NCBI GenBank assembly: GCA_035515515.1
Contig: DATJBC010000078.1
Location: forward strand, 1-11,899
DNA from: DATJBC01 sp035515515
Lineage (GTDB): Bacteria; Actinomycetota; Acidimicrobiia; Acidimicrobiales; UBA8190
Reading direction: 5' to 3'
Length of the DNA stretch: 11,899 bases
In this document: piece by piece, positions 1 to 6,254 of the stretch
Numbering within the stretch: position 1 is the first letter of the stretch
Layout: each line of letters starts with the position of its first letter
Program-made: the position numbers and the translations under genes
The notes under the pieces: model-generated
What the model was told of the DNA's origin: nothing
Databases searched by the model: none
What the model saw: only the letters and a program-made list of their open reading frames with translations

Positions 1-416
1 GCGGCATCAACCCCCGGGTGATGGACCTCGCCTTCCTGGTCGTGGTGGCGCTCGTGACGACCATGGCCGTCCCCGTTGTGGGATCCCTCCTCATCTTCAG
101 CCTGCTCATCGGCCCACCCGCCGCCGCCCGGTCCTTCACCAGCCGCCCCCCTGTGGCGATCTCATTGTCAGTGGTGCTCGCCCTCGTCACGGTCTGGATC
201 GCGATCGCCGTCTCCTACGAGACGAACCTGCCCATCGGTTTCTTCGTCGGCGCCATCAGCGCCTGTGCTTACACCGTGGGGCGAGCATGGGCGGCCTGGC
301 GGCAAACCCGCGGGAGGCGACAGCACGGCGTTCGGGACCGAGCGACCTCGGTCGACCGTGTCGAGCGGGAGGCCGCCAAGGCGGCGGCTGACGCATATGA
401 CCGCGGTCAGAGCTGA
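1..416 (+). CDS. Metal ABC transporter permease, ABC-3 family (5' partial)
   Basis: This is the C-terminal part of an inner-membrane permease of the ABC-3 family (ZnuB/TroC/MntB type), which moves zinc or manganese with an ATPase and a binding protein. The reading frame is open from base 3 and enters as GINPRVMDLAF, a stretch typical of the cytoplasmic loop before the last helices. The family block VVGSLLIFSLLIGPPAAAR follows, and two hydrophobic segments cover about residues 8-35 and 47-85 of the visible part. The ATG and GTG codons near base 18 are internal, not starts. The tail after the last helix is a charged extension of about 40 residues rich in Arg, Ala and Asp, which looks longer than usual. 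The partner ATPase and binding protein would lie upstream, outside the window. The metal cannot be told from this fragment, though Zn or Mn is likely from the family. Confidence 0.85.
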   Translation, partial: GINPRVMDLAFLVVVALVTTMAVPVVGSLLIFSLLIGPPAAARSFTSRPPVAISLSVVLALVTVWIAIAVSYETNLPIGFFVGAISACAYTVGRAWAAWRQTRGRRQHGVRDRATSVDRVEREAAKAAADAYDRGQS

Positions 417-501
417 ACACGTCGACTTCGGTCCGAGCCAGGCGGGAGAAGCTCGGGCTGAGCCAGCACCTGGTCACCTGACCGAGAGGCAGCGCAATCA
501 G

Positions 502-519
502 GATCCCAGGCGTGGGATC
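502..519 (+). terminator. Perfect 7-bp hairpin, possible terminator after the permease
   Basis: GATCCCA (502-508) and TGGGATC (513-519) form a perfect 7-bp stem with loop GGCG. It lies 86 bp after the permease stop and 92 bp before the GYD gene. There is no clear T-run, only a short CTTT about 12 bases on, so it could be a factor-dependent stop site or an operator instead. The rest of 417-611 shows no gene. Confidence 0.4.
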
Positions 520-552
520 ACGGTCCCGGCTTTAGACGTTCTGGCGCGCCCG

Positions 553-582
553 TTGACCATCTACGAAAGCAGGTGCCAGACT
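553..582 (+). promoter_or_regulatory. Candidate promoter of the GYD-domain gene
   Basis: TTGACC at 553-558 matches the -35 consensus at five of six bases. A weak -10 candidate, CAGACT (577-582), follows after 18 bases. A start near 589 would leave a short leader holding the strong AGGAGG ribosome site. The -10 match is poor, so this is tentative. Confidence 0.3.
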
Positions 583-611
583 CGCGGCGTCTGCGACCAG
601 GAGGCGTCTTG

Positions 612-932
612 ATGCCGAAGTATCTCGTCCAAGCTTCCTACATCGGCGATGGTGTCCAGGGGCTGCGCCACGAAGGGGGCTCGGCCCGTCGGTCCGCTGT
701 CGAAAAGGCGTGTGCGAGCGTGGGTGGAAAGCTCGATGCTTTCTACTATGCGTTCGGTGACACGGATGTTGTGACGATCATCGACTTGCCAGACAACACA
801 ACTGCTGCGGGGGTCGCTCTGCTTATTGCCGCCAGTGGCAAGGTGGACATCAAGACCACCGTCCTGTTGACGCCTGAAGAGATCGATTCTGCGGTGAAGG
901 TTGGAGGTGAATACCGTCCACCCGGGGGGTGA
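612..932 (+). CDS. GYD domain-containing protein
   Basis: This is a 106-residue soluble protein of the GYD family, small ferredoxin-like alpha/beta proteins of unknown biochemical role. The protein reads MPKYLVQASY at the N-terminus, then EGGSARRSAVEKA (21-33), the core YYAFGDTDVVTIIDLPDN (45-62), KTTVLLTPEEID (81-92) and YRPPG at the end. These are the conserved blocks of the family in order, so the protein is complete. ATG 612 is chosen over in-frame upstream codons because AGGAGG (599-604) sits seven bases ahead and conservation begins exactly there. It appears to be a single gene between a permease fragment and a convergent lipoprotein gene. Codon use is less GC-extreme than in genes to the right. 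The family assignment is sure; the function is not known. Confidence 0.92.
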   Translation: MPKYLVQASYIGDGVQGLRHEGGSARRSAVEKACASVGGKLDAFYYAFGDTDVVTIIDLPDNTTAAGVALLIAASGKVDIKTTVLLTPEEIDSAVKVGGEYRPPGG

Positions 933-961
933 AGTCGGCTCGCTTTGGACCGTCCGCAACG

Positions 962-988
962 TGCCGACCCAGCGTGCCCGATTCGGCA
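962..988. terminator. Weak inverted repeat between convergent genes
   Basis: TGCCGA (962-967) and TCGGCA (983-988) could pair over a 15-base loop in the 140-bp space between the convergent GYD and lipoprotein genes. There is no T-tract. A shorter GC-rich repeat (AGCCGG with CCGGCT, near 1004-1030) lies beside it. Either could act as a two-way stop, but the support is only positional. Confidence 0.22.
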
Positions 989-1072
989 ATCATTGAGCCC
1001 CACAGCCGGGACTCCTTCCGGCCGGCTCGCACTCACCATCAGAATCCATCAGATCTGGGCAACACGACAGAC

Positions 1073-2026
1073 TCACTGACTCACAACGGTGCTCCACGAC
1101 AAATTGTCGGTGCCGCCTGCGACAACAGGCGCAACGTAGAACCGGTTGCCGCAGTCCTGCTGCGTCACCGCTACCGCCATCTGCTGCGTGTCGTTTGGCG
1201 GAATGACCAGGAAACCAGACGTTGTCTGAGCACACGGCTGATTGGCGGCGGCGTCGAAGTCTTCGCCATAGATGTCGAATGACGCCATCTGGCCTGGTGG
1301 GACGGCAACGGACGTCCATGCGGGGTCCGGGGGGGAATTCTGCCTGACCCGTATGGCCGTTGTTGGTTGTGGTCGGCCTGCGACGACACTTTGGACACCC
1401 GGCCAGCCCGCCAGCTCGCACGTGGTGTTGGAGATGTTCTCGAACACGAGGGTTCGAGTGAACTGGCCTGACGCATACCCAACGGCCGTGGCGGCGAGAC
1501 GAAGCTGATCCGTTTGGCAGGTCGCCCAGCTCCCGAGGGCTGACTGGCCGGTCGTCGTCGTCGCGCTCGTGAAGGTGATGGGGGCTAGGAGGAATGGATT
1601 TCCACGTTGATCCGGACTCACCACGAGGACGCATTCCCCGGTGCATGGGGAAAAGACTTGACTGTTCACGGTTGAAGCGGCACGTGAATGCACCGTGAAG
1701 GAGGCCGACCCGTCTCCGGTGTTGTCGGTGACGCCGAAGGGTTGTTGGGCAAGCTGCGGACCGCACCCGTTGTGGCCCGCGGCGACCGGATCCAGGCACT
1801 CGGACACGAAGAACTTGAGTCCTCTGGGCAATCCCCTCACCGCCACCGTGACCACTTGTCCGTCTTCGAGACCATGAGATGGCGTTACGGTCACTGCTGG
1901 GGCGGTGAGCTTGATTCTTGGACTCGATGAAGTGGTGCTTTGGCCCGCCTTGGTCGGAGAGCCACAAGCACCAAGAGTCACACCAGCGAGTACGAACCCG
2001 AGAACCTTATGCCGACATGAAGTCAT
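1073..2026 (-). CDS. Secreted lipoprotein with neocarzinostatin-like and DUF4232 domains
   Basis: This is a 317-residue exported lipoprotein. Its N-terminus has a short basic start, a hydrophobic stretch and the lipobox L18-G-A-C21, so it should be lipidated and held on the outer face of the membrane. A Thr/Ser-rich linker follows. Residues about 43-152 resemble the neocarzinostatin-type immunoglobulin fold: VTVTPSHGLEDGQVVTV at the front, then two Cys pairs where that family has its disulfides (C77/C88 and C128/C132), ending in APITF. Residues about 165-315 match DUF4232: C170, the block FENISNTTCELAGWPGV with C203, and a late pair C265/C292. Apart from C4 in the signal, every mature Cys after C21 has a partner. 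The role is unknown; extracellular binding of a small molecule or a partner is an inference from the fold. An in-frame stop just upstream fixes ATG 2026 as the earliest start. GAAGGG lies only two bases ahead of it, which is close for a ribosome site. Confidence 0.85.
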   Translation of the reverse strand: MTSCRHKVLGFVLAGVTLGACGSPTKAGQSTTSSSPRIKLTAPAVTVTPSHGLEDGQVVTVAVRGLPRGLKFFVSECLDPVAAGHNGCGPQLAQQPFGVTDNTGDGSASFTVHSRAASTVNSQVFSPCTGECVLVVSPDQRGNPFLLAPITFTSATTTTGQSALGSWATCQTDQLRLAATAVGYASGQFTRTLVFENISNTTCELAGWPGVQSVVAGRPQPTTAIRVRQNSPPDPAWTSVAVPPGQMASFDIYGEDFDAAANQPCAQTTSGFLVIPPNDTQQMAVAVTQQDCGNRFYVAPVVAGGTDNLSWSTVVSQ

Positions 2027-2484
2027 GACCCTTCACAGTGTGGAACGGGCGAGACGTGTCGATTGTGCACTCCCTGGGTGGAACAAGGTGGCCGACAAGA
2101 GCATACGCGTAGTCCCCACGCACCGCGTGTGCTAAGTGGACCGGGCGTCTCCTCTGCCCAAGGGCGAAGATGCAGTCGATCTCGACTGTGACAGCGTTGT
2201 GGACGGCTGGGAGCACAGGGCCGCAGGTCCGGTGCCGGCACCTCCCGTGTCCCACGCCGAGGGCCGTGCGGAACACGAGGCTTGTGCGATGGCCGGGTCA
2301 CCGCCGGTGGGGGTGCACGGAAGCGCCGATCCGGTCGGCTCGATCAGCCCGCCCACACCCCAACGGCGGTCAACGCCGGTCCGACGATCTGCGCCGTTCT
2401 CAGTGGACATGCCAGGGTGACGATGAATTCCGCATCTCGCCGGGGTCTGCATCGGTGCAGCACCACCACGGGGAGGAGACAACC
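2027..2484. other. 458-bp intergenic stretch, no convincing gene
   Basis: Several frames are open here on both strands, but their products are Pro/Arg/Ser-rich, match no family I know, and none has a good ribosome site tied to a start. The stretch should carry the promoters of the divergent lipoprotein and reductase genes. Small symmetrical elements are visible: TACGCGTA (2104-2111), and CTGCA (2447-2451) with TGCAG (2456-2460) around a four-base loop just upstream of the reductase ribosome site. GC content rises along this stretch toward the values of the following genes. Confidence 0.5.
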
Positions 2485-3096
2485 ATGGGCGAGCTGGTCG
2501 TGACGGAGTTCGTCACCCTGGACGGGGTGGCGCAGGCGCCGGGAGGGCCCGACGAGGACAACGACGGGGGATTCCGGCACGGCGGATGGCAGGCGCCACT
2601 CTCGGACCGGGAGGCCGGGGGCGTCGTCTTCGACCAGGCCAGGAGGATGGACGCCCTGCTTCTGGGCCGGCGGACCTACGAGATCTTCGCCGGATACTGG
2701 CCGACCGCTCCGGGGGAGGTCCCGTTCACCGGCCTGCTCAACCGCGTCCCCAAGTACGTGGCCAGCCGGACCCTCGCCGAGCCTCTGGCCTGGCACGGCT
2801 CGACGCTTCTCGCCGAGCCGGTCGCCGAGAGAATCACCTCCCTCAAGGAGCGCCACGACGAGGTCCACGTCATCGGCAGTCTCAACCTCGTGCAGTTGCT
2901 CCTGCGCTTCGGCCTCGTCGACCGGCTGAACCTGTGGCTGTACCCGTTGCTGCTCGGCAGCGGCAAGAAGGTGTTCGACGACGGGACCCAGCCCAGCAGG
3001 CTGCGACTGGTTGCATCGGACACCTATGCGAGCGGCACGCTCCACCTGGTCTACGAGCCCGTCGGGGCGCCCGCGTATGGCAATCTCGCCACATGA
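2485..3096 (+). CDS. Dihydrofolate reductase family protein (RibD C-terminal-like)
   Basis: This is a 203-residue cytoplasmic protein with the RibD C-terminal/DHFR-like fold, a large actinobacterial family of probable NADPH-dependent reductases (YwjB/YyaP type). The N-terminal strand VVTEFVTLDGVAQAPGG (5-21) is the family opening. The cofactor-side motif LLLGRRTYEIFAGYWP spans 58-73, followed by KYVASRTL (90-97), VIGSLNLVQLLL (129-140) and the closing block LNLWLYPLLLGSGKKVF (148-164). The length is normal. ATG 2485 is chosen because GGAGG (2472-2476) precedes it and homology starts at residue 3, although the frame stays open far upstream. An alpha/beta hydrolase follows in the same direction after 63 bp. 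Neither a folate nor a riboflavin gene is nearby, so a general reductase or detoxification role is more likely than a housekeeping one. The substrate is unknown. Confidence 0.92.
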   Translation: MGELVVTEFVTLDGVAQAPGGPDEDNDGGFRHGGWQAPLSDREAGGVVFDQARRMDALLLGRRTYEIFAGYWPTAPGEVPFTGLLNRVPKYVASRTLAEPLAWHGSTLLAEPVAERITSLKERHDEVHVIGSLNLVQLLLRFGLVDRLNLWLYPLLLGSGKKVFDDGTQPSRLRLVASDTYASGTLHLVYEPVGAPAYGNLAT

Positions 3097-3102
3097 GCGA
3101 GG

Positions 3103-3122
3103 GGCCCGGACACGGCCGGGCC
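3103..3122 (+). terminator. GC-rich hairpin after the reductase gene
   Basis: GGCCCGG (3103-3109) and CCGGGCC (3116-3122) form a perfect 7-bp GC stem with a six-base loop, seven bases after the reductase stop codon. There is no T-run. It could end or weaken transcription into the hydrolase gene 38 bp further on, or protect the 3' end of the upstream message. Confidence 0.4.
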
Positions 3123-3159
3123 GCTGTAACCCGGTACGCATGCACCGCCGAGGGGTGAT

Positions 3160-3978
3160 GTGAAGGTGTCGAACGCCACGAGCCACCTCCTGGACGTCCC
3201 GGGCGCCCGGCTGTACTACGAGGTACGAGGCTCGGGCCCCGTGCTCATGCTGGTCGGCCACCCCATGGGCGCGTCGGGGTTCGACGCCATCGCTGCACCC
3301 CTGGCCGAGGCGTACACGGTCGTGACCTGCGACCCCCGGGGCTTCGCCCGGAGCACGATCGACGACCCCGACCAGGACGCGGAGCCGGACCTGCTGGCCG
3401 ACGACGTCCGCCGCGTCCTCGAGGCGGTCGGCGGGCCGCCCGCGCACGTCTTCGGCAGCAGCGGAGGCGCTGTCACCGGCCTGGCCTTGGTCGCCCGGCA
3501 CCCCGGCCACGTGGGAACGCTCGTCGCCCACGAGCCGCCCGTGGCCCTGCTCCTACCCGACGCGGCCGAGGCGAGTGCGGGCATGCACGAGATCTACGAC
3601 ACGTACCGCCAGCGTGGCATCGGCGCCGCGTGGCAGAGGTTCTCGAGCGTGACCGGCCTCACCATGGCTCCGCAGAACGGGGGGGCGCAGCCGCCGTCAG
3701 CCGAGGCGGTCGCCACGAGCGAGCGCTTCTTCGGCCACGGGCTGTTGCCCATCGCCCTCTACCAGCCGGACCTCTCGGCCCTGCGGGCGACGACGACGCG
3801 GGTCGTGGTCGGCGGCGGCACGACCTCCAAGGGCACGTTCCCCCAGCGCACGGCGGCCGCCTTGGCAGAGCGCCTCGGCACGTCCCTGGTCGACTTCCCG
3901 GGCGGTCACGCCGGTTTCGCGAGCGACCCGAAGGACTTCGCCGCCGTCCTGCGCCGCACCCTGACGTCGCACTCGTGA
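3160..3978 (+). CDS. Alpha/beta hydrolase
   Basis: This is a 272-residue soluble alpha/beta-hydrolase-fold enzyme. The N-terminal part carries LYYEVRGSGP (18-27), the oxyanion-loop motif GHPMG (33-37) and CDPRGFARS (57-65). The nucleophile elbow FGSSGG places the catalytic serine at S101. The catalytic histidine is H250 in FPGGHAGF near the end. The third member of the triad is not obvious: the usual spot after strand 7 reads VVVGGGTTSKG, without an acid. The start is the GTG at 3160; an ATG two bases earlier overlaps it but runs at once into TGA. GTG 3166 is an alternative with better spacing from AGGGG (3151-3155). It follows the reductase gene by 63 bp and converges on the ester cyclase gene, so the three may belong to one small-molecule modification group. 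The substrate cannot be told. Confidence 0.9.
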   Translation: MKVSNATSHLLDVPGARLYYEVRGSGPVLMLVGHPMGASGFDAIAAPLAEAYTVVTCDPRGFARSTIDDPDQDAEPDLLADDVRRVLEAVGGPPAHVFGSSGGAVTGLALVARHPGHVGTLVAHEPPVALLLPDAAEASAGMHEIYDTYRQRGIGAAWQRFSSVTGLTMAPQNGGAQPPSAEAVATSERFFGHGLLPIALYQPDLSALRATTTRVVVGGGTTSKGTFPQRTAAALAERLGTSLVDFPGGHAGFASDPKDFAAVLRRTLTSHS

Positions 3979-4014
3979 CGCCCGGGCGCGGCCGGTGCCC
4001 TCAGCGCCTCGTCA

Positions 4015-4028
4015 GGCCGCCCTCGGCC
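4015..4028. terminator. Hairpin between convergent hydrolase and cyclase genes
   Basis: GGCCG (4015-4019) and CGGCC (4024-4028) pair around a CCCT loop within the 53-bp gap between two converging genes, where a two-way stop is expected. A 10-bp palindrome, CGCCCGGGCG, lies directly after the hydrolase stop at 3979-3988. The stem is short and lacks a T-run. Confidence 0.3.
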
Positions 4029-4031
4029 GCC

Positions 4032-4448
4032 TCACGCCGACTGCGGTTGCGGGATGACCCCGAGCTGGATCAAGAGCGAGTACATGTCGAGGCCTCCCCA
4101 GCGCTCGGCGGCCCGCCCGTCCTCGGTCCTCACGAGGTCGACGGCTGACACCGAGACCCTCGCCGCCGTGGGCGCCAGGCCCATGAGCTCACCGTCGTGG
4201 GTGCCGGTCACCGTCGTCCTGGTGGCGAGGCGGTCGCCCTCGCAGACGACGTCGTCGACCTCGATCCGGAGGTCCGAGAACGCCGCCACGAAGGAGCGCA
4301 GCTGCTCCTTGAGCGGCTCGACGCCGCGCCCCCCGTCCTGGTGGTCCAGGAAGTCGGGCGCGAAGAGGTCGTCGAGGGCGTCGAGGTCGCGGGCGTTCAT
4401 CGCCTGGTAGATGGAGTCGACGAGGGCGCGCCCGGTGCGTGGGGCCAT
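4032..4448 (-). CDS. SnoaL-like ester cyclase / polyketide cyclase-fold protein
   Basis: This 138-residue protein has the SnoaL cone-shaped alpha+beta barrel. The pattern is complete: a helical start with QAMNARDLDALDDLFAPDFLDH (15-36), then AAFSDLRIEVDDVVCEGDRLATR (55-77), TGTHDGELMGLAPT (81-94), and the closing strand GRAAERWGGLDMYSLLIQLG (111-130). D121 falls where polyketide cyclases of this group have their acid/base aspartate. Most relatives in such settings have no proven reaction and are called ester cyclases. The start is ATG 4448, with AAGGAG nine bases upstream. The gene runs divergently from a TetR regulator, with 41 bp between the start codons. A well-formed promoter for it reaches into the tetR coding start, so control by that regulator is likely. 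It could bind or isomerise a small polyketide-like or aromatic compound; that is inference. Confidence 0.9.
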   Translation of the reverse strand: MAPRTGRALVDSIYQAMNARDLDALDDLFAPDFLDHQDGGRGVEPLKEQLRSFVAAFSDLRIEVDDVVCEGDRLATRTTVTGTHDGELMGLAPTAARVSVSAVDLVRTEDGRAAERWGGLDMYSLLIQLGVIPQPQSA

Positions 4449-4474
4449 GTGGACGGTCTCCTTTTCGTGAGAGT

Positions 4475-4488
4475 GTTACCATCATAAC
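4475..4488. promoter_or_regulatory. Candidate TetR operator, GTTA-N6-TAAC
   Basis: GTTA (4475-4478) and TAAC (4485-4488) are perfect inverted half-sites separated by six bases, in the middle of the divergent tetR/cyclase gap. The site covers the cyclase -10 hexamer (4481-4486) and ends one base before the tetR start codon, so one bound regulator could shut off both genes. The arms are short. Position is the main argument. Confidence 0.5.
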
Positions 4489-4508
4489 TATGGCTACGCC
4501 ATCGTCAA
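4481..4508 (-). promoter_or_regulatory. Promoter of the ester cyclase gene
   Basis: On the minus strand TTGACG (4508-4503) and TATGAT (4486-4481) each match the sigma-70-type consensus at five of six bases, with a 16-base spacer. Transcription from about 4474 would give a leader of roughly 25 bases with the AAGGAG ribosome site. The -35 box lies inside the tetR coding sequence. Confidence 0.6.
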
Positions 4509-5116
4509 GCTCCGACGAGCCCGACCCGGCGGGAGCCCCGCGGCTGTCGCTGCGGGCGGCCCAGAAGGAGCTGACCCGGAGGCGGATCGTCGACGCGCTC
4601 GCCGCGCTGATCGCCACGGACCACCCGCTCGAGATCTCCATGGCGTCGGTGGCCGAGCACGCCGGGGTGTCGGAGCCCACCCTGTACCGGCACTTCCCCA
4701 ACAAGCGGGACCTTTTCGCCGCGCTGGCCTCGGACCACTACACGCGTGTGGCCGAGGGGATCGCACCCGGGAGCGTCGACGCGCTCGCGCAGGCCGTGCG
4801 GACGGTCTACGCCAGGGCGGACGCCATGGAGTCCACCGTCCGCTGGCTCCTGGCCGCACCCGACCCCGCCGGCGTCCCCCGGCCCAATGTCGAGCGCCGC
4901 CTGGCCATGCTGCGCAAGGCCGTCCACGACGAGCTGTCCTCGCTGCCGGCCAGGGACCGAGAGCATCTGCTGCGCACCGTGCTGCTGGTCACGTCCCCCA
5001 TGCCCTTGCTCTACTGGAAGGACTACCTCGGGTTGAGCCACGAGGAGGCGGCGGACACAGCTGCGTGGATCATCCGCACGGTTGTTCCCGGCCGGGTGTC
5101 GGGCGAAGCAGGCTGA
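4490..5116 (+). CDS. TetR/AcrR family transcriptional regulator
   Basis: This is a 208-residue one-component repressor. After a flexible Ser/Pro-rich stretch of about 20 residues comes the TetR N-terminal domain: RRRIVDALAALIA (30-42), then the helix-turn-helix with ISMASVAEHAGVSEPTLYRHFPNKRDLFAAL (49-79), in which the recognition helix holds SEPTLYRHF. The C-terminal half is helical and hydrophobic as in ligand-binding TetR domains. ATG 4490 is preferred over the upstream in-frame ATG 4439, which would lie inside the opposite gene's start region. No ribosome site precedes 4490. A TACCAT -10-like box (4477-4482) stands at the right distance for transcription to begin on the start codon, suggesting a leaderless mRNA. 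It most likely controls itself and the divergent ester cyclase. The inducer is unknown. Confidence 0.92.
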   Translation: MATPSSSSDEPDPAGAPRLSLRAAQKELTRRRIVDALAALIATDHPLEISMASVAEHAGVSEPTLYRHFPNKRDLFAALASDHYTRVAEGIAPGSVDALAQAVRTVYARADAMESTVRWLLAAPDPAGVPRPNVERRLAMLRKAVHDELSSLPARDREHLLRTVLLVTSPMPLLYWKDYLGLSHEEAADTAAWIIRTVVPGRVSGEAG

Positions 5117-5238
5117 GCCCACGGGTCGCGGCCCCGACACGCCCTGCGCCGTGACGAGCGGATCCAGACCCTCCGAACCTCCCTGAGGACGGCCTCACGG
5201 CCCGGCGGCGCGCCAGCCACCGGGCCCGGCGCCGGGAG

Positions 5239-5346
5239 TCAGCCGAGGAGCCCCGCCAGGCGGTAGAAGGCGAGGCCGTCGACCGTCTGCCACGCCTCGG
5301 CGAGCCGGCCGCCCTCCACCGGTAGAAGAAGACGGCGCGGGCGGAT
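5239..5346 (-). pseudogene. Probable frameshifted C-terminal remnant of a SnoaL/NTF2-like gene
   Basis: On the minus strand, 5319-5239 encodes VEGGRLAEAWQTVDGLAFY then RLAGLLG and a stop. This closely follows the final strand and helix of SnoaL-like proteins (dGriaEaW...D...l.rqLG). Just upstream, one frame away, 5346-5322 reads SARAVFFYR, which would join smoothly as FFYR-VEGGR if a single base were restored near 5320. Further upstream no frame continues the domain, so at least the N-terminal two thirds seem lost. It lies right after tetR, whose other side carries an intact SnoaL-like gene. Chance similarity cannot be excluded for so short a piece. The neighbouring 5117-5238 and 5347-5495 hold no gene I can support; a 12-bp palindrome, CCCGGCGCCGGG, sits at 5225-5236. 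Confidence 0.4.
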
Positions 5347-5495
5347 CGTCGGCCACGCCGTCTGCTCCTTCGGTCGAGCCGGCCTCCCCACCGTCACGCA
5401 CGTGCGGGGTGTCGGGCACCGGGTCTCAGCCTACGAGGCGTGGCCCGGCCCAGATGGGAGGGAGGGCTTCTCCGGTCACCGGCCATCATGGGGGG

Positions 5496-6254
5496 GTGGA
5501 GCCGCCCGCGGGGAGCCCGGCCTGGCTGGCGGTGCACACCGCGGCAGAGCGGCCCGACCTGTGGCACGCCGCCGACGGCGGCGGGCTCTTCCACGACCTG
5601 TGGCCGGAGTACAACCACCACGGGAACCACACGGCGGCCTACTTCGGCGCGTTGTCCGCCCGCTTCGCCCGGTACCAGGCGCTCTTCGTGGACCGTCGCT
5701 CCGAGCGCGTCGTGGCCCGCGGTCGGACGATCCCGTTCCGCTGGGACGGGACGCTCGAGGACCTGCCGGCGGGGATCGACGCCCTGGGCCTGCGGGCCGT
5801 CGACGACGACGATCCGCCCACCGCCCTCTGCGCGCTGGCAGCCGAGGTGGCCGCCGAGTCACAAGGCGCCGGCCTCAGCCGTGTGGTGATCGCCACCATG
5901 GCGGCGCTCGCCCGGAGCCACGGGCTCGGCCCCCTGGTGGCGCCGGTGCGGCCGAGCCACAAGGAGCGGTACCCGCTCACGCCCATCGGCCGATACGCCA
6001 CCTGGCGCCGCCCCGACGGCCTCCCGTTCGACCCGTGGATGCGCGTCCACGTCCGGATGGGAGGCCGCGTCCTGCGCGCCGAACCCCGCTCGCTGCACAT
6101 CCTGGCCGCCGTGCACGACTGGGAGGTGTGGACCGCCATGGTGTTCCCCGAGGACGGCACCTACGTGTTCCCCGGAGGGCTCGCCCCACTGTCGGTCGCC
6201 GGGGACCGAGGGGACTACTGGGAGCCCAACGTCTGGATCGTCCACGATGTCTAG
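5496..6254 (+). CDS. Acetyltransferase-like conserved actinobacterial protein
   Basis: This is a 252-residue cytoplasmic protein with the look of a GNAT-related family common in actinobacteria and often labelled N-acetyltransferase or transferase. The segment ESQGAGLSRVVIATMAALA (121-139) resembles the GNAT motif A loop and helix that hold acetyl-CoA pyrophosphate. The block LGPLVAPVRPSHKERYPLTP (144-163) follows, then FDPWMRVHVRMGGRVLR (178-194) and the C-terminal stretch VWTAMVFPEDGTYVFPGGL...YWEPNVWIVHDV (211-252). The reaction and substrate are not known. GTG 5496, just after a G-rich run, is chosen because the residues before it look unconserved. GTG 5409 would add 29 residues and is the alternative. 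A second long frame overlaps it but has an Arg/Pro-rich product typical of shadow frames in GC-rich DNA. It stands alone, with over 400 bp free behind it. Confidence 0.72.
   Translation: MEPPAGSPAWLAVHTAAERPDLWHAADGGGLFHDLWPEYNHHGNHTAAYFGALSARFARYQALFVDRRSERVVARGRTIPFRWDGTLEDLPAGIDALGLRAVDDDDPPTALCALAAEVAAESQGAGLSRVVIATMAALARSHGLGPLVAPVRPSHKERYPLTPIGRYATWRRPDGLPFDPWMRVHVRMGGRVLRAEPRSLHILAAVHDWEVWTAMVFPEDGTYVFPGGLAPLSVAGDRGDYWEPNVWIVHDV

Noticed and set aside
2132..2482. 116-residue minus-strand frame in the gene-free stretch
   Set aside because: There is no motif, no good start signal and a composition like random GC-rich sequence, so it was not called as a gene.
2344..3531. 395-residue minus-strand open frame antisense to the reductase and hydrolase
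   Set aside because: There is no family match or ribosome site, and both sense-strand genes are clear.
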